DNA of 64,000 bases from Moanibacter sp965226025 (GTDB lineage Bacteria; Verrucomicrobiota; Verrucomicrobiia; Opitutales; UBA2987), in contig CBDDCD010000001.1 in NCBI GenBank assembly GCA_965226025.1, positions 310,001-374,000 on the forward strand. Reading direction: 5' to 3'. How positions within the stretch are numbered: the first letter of the stretch is position 1; each line of letters opens with the position of its first letter. The notes below the pieces were generated by a model. It ran no database searches and was not told the origin of the DNA. It was given only the letters and a program-made list of their open reading frames with translations. A program made the translations under genes and the position numbers. Positions 44,084 through 53,324 of this stretch are shown piece after piece.

Positions 44084-47000
44084 GCGAAACAGAGTCTACT
44101 TCGAAATAGGAGGGGAAAGGAGTCCACCCGCTGGGTTCGCCTGCAATTTCGCCTCCGACTCCCACCGCGAAGAGGAGGTAGAACGATTCCGCGGGAAGGG
44201 ACTCTCGAATGCTCTGAATCTCCTGTCCATTTAGAAGCAATGTGATCATACCAGGTTGAACGACCAACGACAGTTCCCCGAAACCGAGAGAGAAATCCTT
44301 CACTTTCTGTTTTGAGGAACTGATCTGGCCGGATGAGTTAAAGACACTCAGATACACTCGGTCCGGTTCCCGACCCGGAATCGTTACCGAAAGGTGAGGG
44401 CGGTCGCTCTCACTGCCCATGAGGTGGATCGAGGAGGCCAGACCCTTTCCCAGAGGAACCTTGATTCTCGTGTCTAATCGTCCCCATCGTGCTTCAATTT
44501 TGCCGCGGGTCGAAACGGCTGCACCGGTGAAGGAGAACTCCTCGCCCCGAAATTGATTGCTGTAGTCGTCAACCTTGAGGCGGAGATGGCCGCCTGTCAC
44601 TTTTGCGTTTTCCTCTGCGTATCCGTTTCGTGATGACGGGAGCGCTGAAGCCTCCGGAATTCCACGACTCCAGGAAGCGGTTTCCACTTCGTCACTGTTG
44701 AACATGTCGGTAAAGATGAGTTCCTCGCTGATTTCATCCGGGGCGACCCGGTCTCGCGGCGGTGGAACCGGAAGTGGGGTCGGGATCGGTCGTCCGGCGA
44801 TTGGAACCGGTTCCGTAGTGGAAGGATCAGAGGGATCGATACCAGGTAGAGGAGTATCCGAATCGGGGATGGACGGGGAGATGGGAGGAAGCGCTTGGCG
44901 GGTTTCCGTTTCAGCTTTCAGTCTCTCGTTTTCGGCTCTCAGCCGTTCCAATTCCTCGCGAAGTTCCAACTCGTTCCGTTCTTTTTGGCGCGCTTCGGTG
45001 GCAGCCTCGGTGAGCGCCTGTTCGGTCTCACGAAGTCTTTCCTCCGCTCTCTTTCTGGCGGATTCGGCCTCTCTTCGTCGGGATTCTTGGAGACGAAGTT
45101 CCTGGTCCGCTTGTCGCTTTGAGGCTTCAATTCTTCGCTCTTTCTCTCTTTCGGCAATCCTCTGCGATTCGATTTCAGCTTTGATTCGAGCCGCATCTTC
45201 GGCTCGGCGTTGATCGGCCTGAGCTTTCTCCTTCTCCCTTTCTTCTCTTGCAAGACGTGCGATTTCCGCCCTCCTTCGTTTCTCCTCGGCCTTGGCTCTT
45301 TCGCGCTCGGCCCTGAGGCGGGCTTCTTCGGCTGTTTTTCGTTCGGCCACTTCTCTGGCTTTTCTCTTTTCTTCAATTGCTGCAATCCTGGCCGCTTTTT
45401 CCTCCGCATTACGTCGTGCCTCCTCTTCCGCCCGGTGTCGTGCCAGTTTCTCCTCTCTGCGTCTTTCCTCTTCGGCTCTCCGCCTTGCCTCTTCGGCGGC
45501 GAGTCGACGCGCATCTGCTTCGGCCTTTCTGCGAGCCTCTTCTCCGGCTCTCCTGCGGGCTTCCTCTTCGGCTTTCTGCCGGGCCAATTCCTCCAATCTC
45601 GACTGCTCTTTCCTGATTTTGCTCCTTACGGAATCAGCGTCTCGACGGGCATTGGTCGATTTCGAGAGTGCCTCTTTTTCGGCTTCGCGGTGTGAGTCAA
45701 TGCTGTCTCGGAGACGTGTAATCGCGACTTGATACCTTCTCGTTTCATCGCTCAGTAAACGCTCCGCTTCGGACTCGTGCCGTTCTTTTGCCTCGACTCG
45801 GAGACGAGCGATATCGGCTTCCAGATGAGCCTCTCTCTCGGCCGCTTTCCGGACCTTTTCCTCTTCCTGGCGAGCCAGCCAGTCGAAATTGCGGTCATAG
45901 ACACGAATGGATTCAATTTCGAAATTTACAGGGAATGGAGTCCATCCGCTCGGGGGACCGGGCCAATCGCCTCCTACGGCAAGACTAATGACGAGAGACA
46001 TTGGCTTGGACGGGATATTTTCGGTGAATCGGGCGGTCTCTTTTCCATTGATGTAGTAAGTAATTGCTTCTTCGGTCCATTTAACCCCGACGGTGTGGAA
46101 AGAGCGGGAGAAATCGACCCCTTTGGAGGACTCATTCTGTTTCGATCTTTCGCCACCTTCTCCCTTCGAGAGTGTGGTGAAATAGACTCGGTCCGGTTCG
46201 TGACCGAGAATGTCCATCACGTCGATCTCAGGCGTACGATCTTTTGAGATCAGCCAAAAAGCAGGCCAGAGTCCTCGACCTTCCGGTACCCGACAGCGGA
46301 TTTCGAAGTAGCCGAAGGTTTGTTCGAATTTGTTAAAGGAGGTGACGACCCCGGAAGTATAGTTGAGACTGCGGCCACCATATTCGATCTCGTAGTCGTT
46401 CGCGGTGAGGACCAGCTTTCCGTTGCGCAGGCGGACGTTGTCAGGCGAATAGCCGGCCAACTCATTGTTGATAACCTGATTCCAAGGGAAGGACCGGTTC
46501 CACCGGGATTCCTCGAGCTGTGGACCGTCAAATTCATCTTCAAAAGCGAGATCCCAAACTTCAACGGCGGCCGGCTTGACCGGCGTAGCCCGTGAAACTT
46601 CTCCTCCATTTTCACGCCCTCGACTATCGCCGCCGGACGGCGAGAAGGCATATCCTTCGGTGTCCGGTGTGATTGCGTCGTGGGTGTCGTCGTTCCACCC
46701 GATGTGAATGGTTCCGTTCACTTCGCGCCAGTTTCCTCTCTGGCCCCTGAACCCGCTCGGCCCCTTAGCCCACGAGCTCGAAGCGGTTCCATCGGGTCCG
46801 AGTTGAATCGTGTACGGATCGCCCTCCGAATCGTAGACTTGCCAGGAACCGGTCTGCTTTAGGGCTTGGTCATCATTTTGAGGCAGTGAGGCAAGGAGTG
46901 ACGCCCGGGTCGGGGGAGCAAAGGTCCGCGACTCGACAGAGGCGATTCGCGCTCGGTGTTTCAGCTCTTCCGTTTTTAGCGACTCCTCCATCGAAGCGCG

Positions 47001-48773
47001 CTTGTGAGCCTCTCTTTCGGCCTGAAGGGCATAGTCACCCGCCTCTTTTCGGAGGCGGCGGTCCTCGGCCTGCAGTCTCTGTAAGGTCGTGCCTTCTCGG
47101 GCGAGGCGGCGTTCCTCGGCAACCTCTTCCCTGCGTTCGGCCTCCAGACGCTTCCGCTCTTCAGCCATGGCTCGCTTTCGCCTCTGCTCCTCCGCTCGTT
47201 CTTCTTCCCGTCTCTTTTCGGCTTGTATCCGTTCTTCCTCGATGGCCTTGTCCTGGACAATTGCTTCAGCTTGTCTAAGGGCATCATCCGCGGCTCGTCT
47301 TCGAGCTTCTTTTTCCGCCTCTGTTCTGGCACTGGCGAGAGCCCTTTGCCTTGCTCGCTCCTTCGCTTTCTGTCTGGCGATTTCTTGTTTGCGCTGTCGC
47401 TCCTCTTCTCGGGCCAGCCGAATGGCCTCTTCTTTGGCCAATCTGCGTGCTTTTACTTCCTCCCTTAGCCGGTGTTTCTCCTCCTCGGCCAGAGCGAGGG
47501 CGCGTTCCTCCTCTTCGATCCGTTTTTGCTCCTCTTCTTCGGCCAACAATCGGGCCTGCTCTTCGGCCTCTCTCTTCGCTGCTTGCTCGGCTCGGAGTTG
47601 GACAAGTTCCGCTTCTCTTCGGGCCTGAACTTCGCCGAGGATATCTGCAATGTAATCGTCGTATTCCTTTTCCGGAATTCTCTCTATCGCAATCTCGCTT
47701 TCGGCGAATCCGGAAATGGACACCCCCTCCGGAAAGGAGGAAAATCGGACTCCCTCATCCGGCGTTTCTCGTAAAGTCGCTTGGGATCCGTTCTGCCATG
47801 TGATGTGGACCCCGTCGTTAAGCATTGTCCACCGTCCTTTGAGCTTTCGAAGGGCCCTTTCCCCGTCGTAGCGTATCCGAGTAACATGACTCCAAAGGTC
47901 GACCCGAACAAAGTAGGGTTCATCGTCATCGGGTACTCGCCAAAAGCCGACAAAGGCATCCGACGTCGCGGCCGGTCCCAAGCTGAGATTGAAATGAAGC
48001 CTCCCTTCGGTGGCATCGACTCTGGCGATTGGTGCGGTATAGATACGATTGCTACCTGCGGTTCCCTCAAAATCGAATTGCCCGGAATTCTTTCTTATAG
48101 TTTCCTGCGGCTCGCCTTCCCAATGGATGCGAACCTCATTACCCGTCTGTTTCCATTCCCCTTTTGTAAGTTCTGTCCCTCGACGACCGGGCTCGGCACG
48201 AGAGGCTCGTCCCTCTCTTTCGAGAAAGTAGAAAACGGCTGCCTCTCCGCTTCTCTCGATCTCCCAGAAGCCAACAAACTCACTTCGACTGGGATGAGCA
48301 TCGGAGCTTCTGGGCTGCAAGGTGGCGGCTCTCTGATCTCCATCTGAAACGGTAAGACTGCCGACGCGCTCCTTGCTCAGTCTGTGCGCCCGAACCGTTT
48401 TATCCGGCTCGCTTTCGAGCGAACTTCCCGGAAAATAGGAGTGCCTGAGAGTGCGGCCTTCCTTCCTGAGGAGAACATCTCGAAACCCATTCTCCCATGT
48501 TAAGGTGAGACGGTTGTCTTGGAGAACCCAAGTCCCCTTGTCGATTACGTTGCTTGCCGGACCGCCGTAGAAACTTGAGGCCCGGCCGAGCTGTTTGACT
48601 ATGATATAGAAAGTATCCCCTTCGGGTTCGTTGATGATCCACCAACCCGAAAAATCCCCTTCAGTGAGCTCCTGTCTCGACTCCGTCTGTGAAGTCAGTT
48701 TGGAGGAAAAAAGGAAGGTCAGAAGGCCAACCAGCACCGTGCAAACCGAGGTGCAGAACTTTCCCGACGGCAT
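44034..48773 (-). CDS. Giant exported protein with repeats, two GH16-like modules and charged helices
   Basis: From ATG 48773 the protein has about 1579 residues and a signal peptide (FCTSVCTVLVGLLTFLFSSK). Four related units of about 80 residues follow (starting FSGWWIIN, FVGFWEIE, FVGFWRVP and, later, QTGSWQVY). A charged Glu/Arg/Ala-rich helix separates unit 3 from unit 4 (about 370-610). A GH16 domain (about 740-975) begins DLAFEDEFDGPQLEESRWN; its catalytic motif reads PEIDVMD, with Asp where Glu is usual. A second long charged helix (to about 1290) and a Pro-rich linker lead to a second GH16-like fold (FTDMFNSDEVETASWSRG onward) that lacks the catalytic acids. It may bind or cut beta-glucans or galactans and span the periplasm. 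The role is unproven. Confidence 0.78.
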   Translation of the reverse strand: MPSGKFCTSVCTVLVGLLTFLFSSKLTSQTESRQELTEGDFSGWWIINEPEGDTFYIIVKQLGRASSFYGGPASNVIDKGTWVLQDNRLTLTWENGFRDVLLRKEGRTLRHSYFPGSSLESEPDKTVRAHRLSKERVGSLTVSDGDQRAATLQPRSSDAHPSRSEFVGFWEIERSGEAAVFYFLEREGRASRAEPGRRGTELTKGEWKQTGNEVRIHWEGEPQETIRKNSGQFDFEGTAGSNRIYTAPIARVDATEGRLHFNLSLGPAATSDAFVGFWRVPDDDEPYFVRVDLWSHVTRIRYDGERALRKLKGRWTMLNDGVHITWQNGSQATLRETPDEGVRFSSFPEGVSISGFAESEIAIERIPEKEYDDYIADILGEVQARREAELVQLRAEQAAKREAEEQARLLAEEEEQKRIEEEERALALAEEEKHRLREEVKARRLAKEEAIRLAREEERQRKQEIARQKAKERARQRALASARTEAEKEARRRAADDALRQAEAIVQDKAIEEERIQAEKRREEERAEEQRRKRAMAEERKRLEAERREEVAEERRLAREGTTLQRLQAEDRRLRKEAGDYALQAEREAHKRASMEESLKTEELKHRARIASVESRTFAPPTRASLLASLPQNDDQALKQTGSWQVYDSEGDPYTIQLGPDGTASSSWAKGPSGFRGQRGNWREVNGTIHIGWNDDTHDAITPDTEGYAFSPSGGDSRGRENGGEVSRATPVKPAAVEVWDLAFEDEFDGPQLEESRWNRSFPWNQVINNELAGYSPDNVRLRNGKLVLTANDYEIEYGGRSLNYTSGVVTSFNKFEQTFGYFEIRCRVPEGRGLWPAFWLISKDRTPEIDVMDILGHEPDRVYFTTLSKGEGGERSKQNESSKGVDFSRSFHTVGVKWTEEAITYYINGKETARFTENIPSKPMSLVISLAVGGDWPGPPSGWTPFPVNFEIESIRVYDRNFDWLARQEEEKVRKAAEREAHLEADIARLRVEAKERHESEAERLLSDETRRYQVAITRLRDSIDSHREAEKEALSKSTNARRDADSVRSKIRKEQSRLEELARQKAEEEARRRAGEEARRKAEADARRLAAEEARRRAEEERRREEKLARHRAEEEARRNAEEKAARIAAIEEKRKAREVAERKTAEEARLRAERERAKAEEKRRRAEIARLAREEREKEKAQADQRRAEDAARIKAEIESQRIAEREKERRIEASKRQADQELRLQESRRREAESARKRAEERLRETEQALTEAATEARQKERNELELREELERLRAENERLKAETETRQALPPISPSIPDSDTPLPGIDPSDPSTTEPVPIAGRPIPTPLPVPPPRDRVAPDEISEELIFTDMFNSDEVETASWSRGIPEASALPSSRNGYAEENAKVTGGHLRLKVDDYSNQFRGEEFSFTGAAVSTRGKIEARWGRLDTRIKVPLGKGLASSIHLMGSESDRPHLSVTIPGREPDRVYLSVFNSSGQISSSKQKVKDFSLGFGELSLVVQPGMITLLLNGQEIQSIRESLPAESFYLLFAVGVGGEIAGEPSGWTPFPSYFEVDSVSLSRSDTGGGRHPSSRE

Positions 48774-48817
48774 CGACACTGCATTAGGTGCAACGTCCAC
48801 TATAATCAAGCCTTATC

Positions 48818-48913
48818 AGGATTCTGCCGGCGGTAGAACCCTCCGGAATCCGCCAAGACAGTCAGATTGGAGCGTTCTCCCGCGAATCACGAAAGCAGAG
48901 CCGACAGAATCCT
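48818..48913 (+). repeat. Inverted-repeat element (divergent ends, AGGATTCTG form)
   Basis: AGGATTCTGCCGGC (48818) and GCCGACAGAATCCT (ending 48913) form an inverted pair with one mismatch, enclosing about 70 bases. The end motif differs from the main family by AT-swaps (GGATTCTG versus GGAATCTG) and the interior is unrelated to types A and B. It sits between the pnp stop side and the start of the giant GH16 gene, where the latter's promoter must be. Confidence 0.65.
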
Positions 48914-48995
48914 TTATGAGTCGCCGCTCCGCTCTTCGCGATTTTGGGAGCTTCCGGCTTCCCTTGGTTGTCCGCCCCTTCCCCCACCGCGCCGT

Positions 48996-51311
48996 CTAGG
49001 TGGGTCGATCTTCGTTCCGTTGGGACCGCCTCTCGCGACCTCCCTGCCCGTTTCCTCGACCCCTTTCCCCATCGTCTCTACGACGGGGTTGGTCATCTCT
49101 ACGGCGAGGCCTGTCACCCCGTTCCCGAGGTTCACGCTCATCGCCGGATTGATGTCCCGATTCTCCGCTCCTGTCATCTGGTTCGCGACCTTCTTTTTCC
49201 GCCATGGCAATGCGCCGGCTCAAGCGCACGCGGCCTCTCTCGTCAATCCCAATACACTTGACCCACATTTCGTCACCCATTTTGGCGACATCTTCGACCT
49301 GGTTAACGCGAAAATCGGCCAGTTCGGAAACATGGACCAGTCCCTCTTTGCCGGGCAGGCATTCTACAAAACACCCGAATTCCTTGATACCGCGTACCAT
49401 CCCGCGATAGGTTTTGCCAACTTCTATATCGCCCGTCGCGATCTCTACTTCCTCGATCGCCCTCTGCAATGCATCCTTGCTTGTCGCGTAGATGAGTATT
49501 TTCCCGCTGTTGTCTTCGTCGATATCGATCTCCGCTCCGCTCACTTCGGTAATGCGGCGGATTGTTTTACCTCCCGGTCCAATGAGGGCTCCGATTTTCT
49601 CCGGATCGATCTGCATTTTGTGGATGCGTGGTGCATGTTGATTGAGCTCCTGCCTTGGGGCTGAGATCTCCCCCTCCATGATGTCGAGGATACGGCAACG
49701 CGCCTCCTTGTTTCGCTGGATGGCCTCCTTAGCGATCTCTGAAGGCAGCCCTGGAATCTTGAGGTCCAATTGAAAGCCGGTGATGCCCTCCCGGGTTCCT
49801 GAAATTTTGAAGTCCATATCACCGAAATGATCTTCGCTGCCGATGATATCGGTGAGGACGACGTGTTTGGTGATGTTTCCGCCCGAATCTCTCTCCGTAA
49901 CCAGACCCGCTGAAATTCCGGCCACGACTCCAGTGATCGGTATTCCGGCATCCATCAGGGCAAGGCAACCACCGCAGACCGAAGCCATCGAAGTTGAGCC
50001 GTTTGACTCCATAATTTCAGAGACGATCCTGATAGTGTAGGGAAACTCTTCCTCGCCGGGGATGATTGGAAGCAAGGAGCGTTCGGCGAGAGCGCCGTGC
50101 CCTACTTCACGTCGACCGGGTCCCATTATGCGGCCGGTTTCGCCGACCGAATAGTGCGGAAAATTATAGTGTAGGATAAATGATTTGGAACGCGAACCGC
50201 CGGTGAGCCCGTCCATCTCCTGGTTATCGGAAACGGTCCCAAGGGTGCAAATGACGATTGACTGTGTTTCACCCCGCTGGAACAGGGCGGATCCGTGGAC
50301 ACGAGGAAGAACGCCGGCCTGGCAGCTGATCTCGCGAAGGTCCGTCGGCCCTCTCCCGTCAACTCTTCGGCCATGTTCCAGGATATTCTCGCGAAAGAGA
50401 TCTTCTTGAAGCAACTCAAACGCCATACGAAGTTGCTCGGAATCGTATTCGTCTTCCCCCAGATTTTCTATGAGCGCCTGTTCGGCTTCCTCCTTTATGG
50501 CATCGACGGCTCTTTCACGCTCAATTTTATTGGGTTGAAAAACAGCCTCGGCCAACCGTTCTTGCACCTGCGTCTTGACGGATCCGAGAAACTCAGGATC
50601 GCATTTGTGAAGATCGAACTCCCTTTTCTCCACTCCGCATTTCGCGGCCAATTCCTTTTGAGCCGTGGTCAGTTTAGTAACCTCAGTTTGGGCAAATTCG
50701 AGAGCGTCGATAAATCGTTCATCGGAAATCCGTTCGGCACTTCCTTCGATCATCATCATCGCGGTTTCATTCCCGACGTAGATCAGATCGAGGGTAGACT
50801 CGAAGAGTTGCTCGTGGGTGGGGTTGGTGACGAACTCACCATTCAGCTCCGCGATCCGAACTCCTCCGACGGGGCCGTCCCACGGAATGTCGGAAACCAT
50901 CAAGGCGGTTGAAGCGCCGTTGATCATGAGAATATCGGAATCGTAATTCAGGTCCGTGGTGAGAAGCAACCCGACTACCTGCACTTCATTCATGAAACCC
51001 TTGGGAAAGAGGGGCCTGAGGGGACGGTCGCAGAGGCGCGAAGTCAGGATCTCTTTCTCCGAGGGTCGGCCCTCCCGTTTGAAATAGCCACCGGGAAATC
51101 GGCCGGCCGCCGAGAACTTCTCTCGGTAGTCGACCTGCAGGGGAAAATAGTCCTGTCCCGGCCGCAGGGTTTCCGCGGCGGTGGCGGCGACGAACACGGT
51201 AGTTTCGCCTACGCTGATGATTACGGAGCCGTTCGCTTGCCGCGCGACGGTGCCGGTCGAGATGGTGATATCCATTCCCTCGACATTAACTTCGTGAGCC
51301 TGTTTAAGCAT
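48996..51311 (-). CDS. pnp: Polyribonucleotide nucleotidyltransferase (PNPase)
   Basis: PNPase degrades RNA 3' to 5' using phosphate and adds tails in reverse. The 771 residues show two RNase PH-type domains (QDYFPLQVDYREKFSAAGRF, SRLCDRPLRPLFPKGF; GRRVDGRGPTDLREISCQ, GTVSDNQEMDG and FKISGTREGITGFQLD), a KH domain with IGALIGPGGKTIRRI (near residue 580) and an S1 domain (GMVRGIKEFGCFVECLPGKE, near 635). The last 70 residues are an Arg/Asp/Gly-rich tail, typical of degradosome-binding extensions. It lies downstream of rpsO as in most bacteria; a repeat element separates the two. Confidence 0.97.
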   Translation of the reverse strand: MLKQAHEVNVEGMDITISTGTVARQANGSVIISVGETTVFVAATAAETLRPGQDYFPLQVDYREKFSAAGRFPGGYFKREGRPSEKEILTSRLCDRPLRPLFPKGFMNEVQVVGLLLTTDLNYDSDILMINGASTALMVSDIPWDGPVGGVRIAELNGEFVTNPTHEQLFESTLDLIYVGNETAMMMIEGSAERISDERFIDALEFAQTEVTKLTTAQKELAAKCGVEKREFDLHKCDPEFLGSVKTQVQERLAEAVFQPNKIERERAVDAIKEEAEQALIENLGEDEYDSEQLRMAFELLQEDLFRENILEHGRRVDGRGPTDLREISCQAGVLPRVHGSALFQRGETQSIVICTLGTVSDNQEMDGLTGGSRSKSFILHYNFPHYSVGETGRIMGPGRREVGHGALAERSLLPIIPGEEEFPYTIRIVSEIMESNGSTSMASVCGGCLALMDAGIPITGVVAGISAGLVTERDSGGNITKHVVLTDIIGSEDHFGDMDFKISGTREGITGFQLDLKIPGLPSEIAKEAIQRNKEARCRILDIMEGEISAPRQELNQHAPRIHKMQIDPEKIGALIGPGGKTIRRITEVSGAEIDIDEDNSGKILIYATSKDALQRAIEEVEIATGDIEVGKTYRGMVRGIKEFGCFVECLPGKEGLVHVSELADFRVNQVEDVAKMGDEMWVKCIGIDERGRVRLSRRIAMAEKEGREPDDRSGESGHQSGDEREPRERGDRPRRRDDQPRRRDDGERGRGNGQGGRERRSQRNEDRPT

Positions 51312-51330
51312 TGATTGAGTCTTTTTTCTG

Positions 51331-51429
51331 AGGAATCTGTCGGGATTAACTTGGTTGGAATTTACGACCGCAAACCTGCGATCCGAAGTTGAGCGATTTC
51401 GAGAAGTGCTAGGCCCGACAAATTCCTAG
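51331..51429 (+). repeat. Dispersed inverted-repeat element (type A) between rpsO and pnp
   Basis: The ends AGGAATCTGTCGGG and CCCGACAAATTCCTAG flank a 70-base interior (TTGGTTGGAATTTACGACCG, GATCCGAAGTTGAG) that aligns with the copies at 10174 and 14404. CTA at 51426-51428 is, on the minus strand, the TAG stop of rpsO. A transcript passing from rpsO to pnp would contain the whole element, which could fold into a long hairpin in this mRNA. Confidence 0.85.
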
Positions 51430-51692
51430 CGGCGCAGATTGAGGCGCTTCAGGAGTTCATTGTACTTCACGAGGTTGTGCTTCTTGAGATAGTTAAGTAG
51501 CTTCCTGCGCCGGCTCGTCATACCGATGAGACCTCTGCGTGAATGAAAGTCCTTTCGGTGAGTTCGTAGATGTTCAGTGAGGTGATTGACTCGAGCGGAG
51601 AGGAGAGCGACCTGCACTTCGCAGGAGCCCGTATCGCTATCGTGCATCCGGTTTTCCGAGATAATCGATTCTTTGTCGATCGTAACTGTCAT
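51426..51692 (-). CDS. rpsO: 30S ribosomal protein S15
   Basis: S15 binds the central domain of 16S rRNA early in small-subunit assembly. The 88-residue protein contains HDSDTGSCEVQVALLSARVN, LTEHLRTHRKDFHSRRGLIG and SRRRKLLNYLKKHNLVKYNE, ending LNLRR, which are the family hallmarks and normal length. An upstream in-frame extension to 51860 exists but has no S15 similarity, so the ATG at 51692 is the start. A small hairpin (CCAACC and GGTTGG, 51831-51849) lies in the leader about 140 bases upstream; S15 autoregulates through leader structures in other bacteria, but this one is not demonstrated. Confidence 0.96.
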   Translation of the reverse strand: MTVTIDKESIISENRMHDSDTGSCEVQVALLSARVNHLTEHLRTHRKDFHSRRGLIGMTSRRRKLLNYLKKHNLVKYNELLKRLNLRR

Positions 51693-51899
51693 AATTTCAT
51701 TAGCGTATTGCCGCACACGGGAGCAGGAGGAAGCGAACTCGAAGTCGGACTTCGCTGGTGTCCTCTGTCTAGAGGTGCCGATTGAAATCGGATGAGAGTG
51801 TGAGTGAATGTGATTAATCTCGGCCCAATCCCAACCGCAAGGAGGTTGGCGCTGCAACAAGGGTTTGCAAGAAAAATCACCAGCCCGCTTTTCTCGCTG

Positions 51900-51967
51900 C
51901 TAGGAGGCTCGGACTTTGTGCTTCGATTGCTTTGCAAGGACGAAAGTTCGTCCGACAGCCTCCTAGC
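51900..51967 (+). repeat. Dispersed inverted-repeat element (type B)
   Basis: CTAGGAGGCTCGGAC and GTCCGACAGCCTCCTAG bound a 68-base unit with the core TTCGATTGCT shared with the copies at 6837, 34887 and 37246. Left end and right end both have TA at the outer edge. On the minus strand the element supplies the TAG stop (51963-51965) of the DciA-like gene. Confidence 0.8.
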
Positions 51968-52331
51968 CAGGCGCGAGGATGATATCGACGATATGGTGAC
52001 AGTCCTTGAGGCGGCGGATTCTTTCGAGGATCATATTCCGGTGGAAGCTAAGTTCCTGCCGCAAGGTGGAATTCGCAACGACGATGACGAGGCGGCTTCT
52101 TCGATCGATTCTCTGAGGCTTGCAGCGATTGGCATTGTCTTCGCCCATAATGAGTGTCCAGTTTGAGATAATTGTCTCTTGGGGACTCGGCCGGCCGATC
52201 TTGTAGCGCTCCATTAGGACTTCCAGGAGGGAGTCGAATTGGTAGGGATGCCTGATAATGGATTCGCTTTCGTCCTCGGGAAGGGAGCGAAGGTTAGCGA
52301 TCAGGTTTTCGACTCTCCGTGGATACTTCAT
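51963..52331 (-). CDS. DciA-like (DUF721) protein
   Basis: The 122-residue protein contains QETIISNWTLIMGEDNANRC, a W-x-x-I/V-G-x-x-x-A pattern, then RLVIVVANSTLRQELSFHRNMIL, which is the DUF721 core. DUF721 includes DciA, the helicase loader/operator used at replication initiation in bacteria lacking DnaC. The short length is within the family range. Its ATG overlaps the upstream phosphatase stop (ATGA at 52328-52331). The stop lies inside a repeat element. The assignment to DciA proper is plausible but not certain. Confidence 0.72.
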   Translation of the reverse strand: MKYPRRVENLIANLRSLPEDESESIIRHPYQFDSLLEVLMERYKIGRPSPQETIISNWTLIMGEDNANRCKPQRIDRRSRLVIVVANSTLRQELSFHRNMILERIRRLKDCHHIVDIILAPG

Positions 52332-53107
52332 CAGACCGGAGCGTCTTCGAATAGACCAACGAGATCCGAGAGGGAGTCGACCTTACGATAGGGCGGGTAA
52401 CTCACCCCGCTCCCAATAAGCAAGTGGTTCCAACCGGCGGCAATTGCGCCATCGGCATCGTGATGAATGCTGTCCCCTACGTGCAACAACCTTTGCGGCG
52501 GCAGTCCCATTGAAGATTCGACATGGCGGAAGGCGATAGGGTCCGGCTTCTCCGAACCGATCTCGCTCGAAAGAAAGATCTCTTCAAAGAAGCCGTGGAT
52601 GTCCAACCCCTCGAAGACCTTGCGAAATCTCCGGTCAGAATTGCTGAAGACGGCGAGGCGAAATCCAGCTTCGCGAGCCCGAGAGAGCGTCTTTCTTACC
52701 CCCGTGGCCAATTTCCAGCGCTGGGCAGACGCGAAGGTTTCGTAGAGTTCGGCGAAGACAACATGAAAAAGTCCATCTGAAACGGCGCTGCCCATCGTTT
52801 TTTTGACGACTGCTTGCCAGTAATCCTTCTCCGACGCCTCACTCACGTTGTGGCGGGGGGTGCGCCCCAGTTTCCGAGTGGCGGCGTGAAATGAGCAATC
52901 GAGAGCATCGGGGTCGGCCACGATGCCGTGATTAGCTAGAACCTCAGCGTAAACTTGACCGACCGACGGGTGGGGCCGAATCAACGTACCTCCCGCGTCG
53001 AAGGTGATGGCGGCAATCTGAGAAAAGCGAATCAACGGTGGGGTGGAACGATGGAGATTCGACTTATGGCACAGATCGATGCCCAAGTCGAGCCGATCGA
53101 TCTGCAT
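52331..53107 (-). CDS. HAD-superfamily hydrolase (phosphatase)
   Basis: The HAD motifs are visible: ITFDAGGTLIRP (motif I, nucleophilic Asp; the second Asp is replaced by Gly as in the HDHD3-like group), AVFSNSD (motif II Ser/Thr), IGSEKPDPIAF (Lys of motif III) and LLHVGDSIHHDADGAIAAGW (motif IV acidic pair). It likely dephosphorylates a small metabolite. The start is uncertain: ATG 53107 is chosen; the frame is open to 53230 and the conserved part only begins around residue 30. It is translationally coupled to the DciA-like gene. Confidence 0.78.
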   Translation of the reverse strand: MQIDRLDLGIDLCHKSNLHRSTPPLIRFSQIAAITFDAGGTLIRPHPSVGQVYAEVLANHGIVADPDALDCSFHAATRKLGRTPRHNVSEASEKDYWQAVVKKTMGSAVSDGLFHVVFAELYETFASAQRWKLATGVRKTLSRAREAGFRLAVFSNSDRRFRKVFEGLDIHGFFEEIFLSSEIGSEKPDPIAFRHVESSMGLPPQRLLHVGDSIHHDADGAIAAGWNHLLIGSGVSYPPYRKVDSLSDLVGLFEDAPV

Positions 53108-53324
53108 CTCGCACTGCCCTTTGGACAAGCCTCTCGCTTGCCTCAAGTGGCTCATTGGACGCCCTATTGATCGTTCGACGGTCAGACGTTGGAATCTAGG
53201 GCAGGCGAGAATGGAGGTAGGGTAACCCACCCCTACCCCTCGGAGGAGGGAACCGTCCAGAATTTGATCCGAATTGATCCGCTTCTTGGAGCGGCAGTGG
53301 AATAAGTCAGACGAAATATAAATA

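Noticed and set aside
44575..47800. Long plus-strand open frames opposite the giant GH16 gene
   Set aside because: They are rich in Ser, Arg, Leu and Phe because they are antisense to Glu/Arg/Ala-rich coiled-coil codons; no start signals or family motifs.
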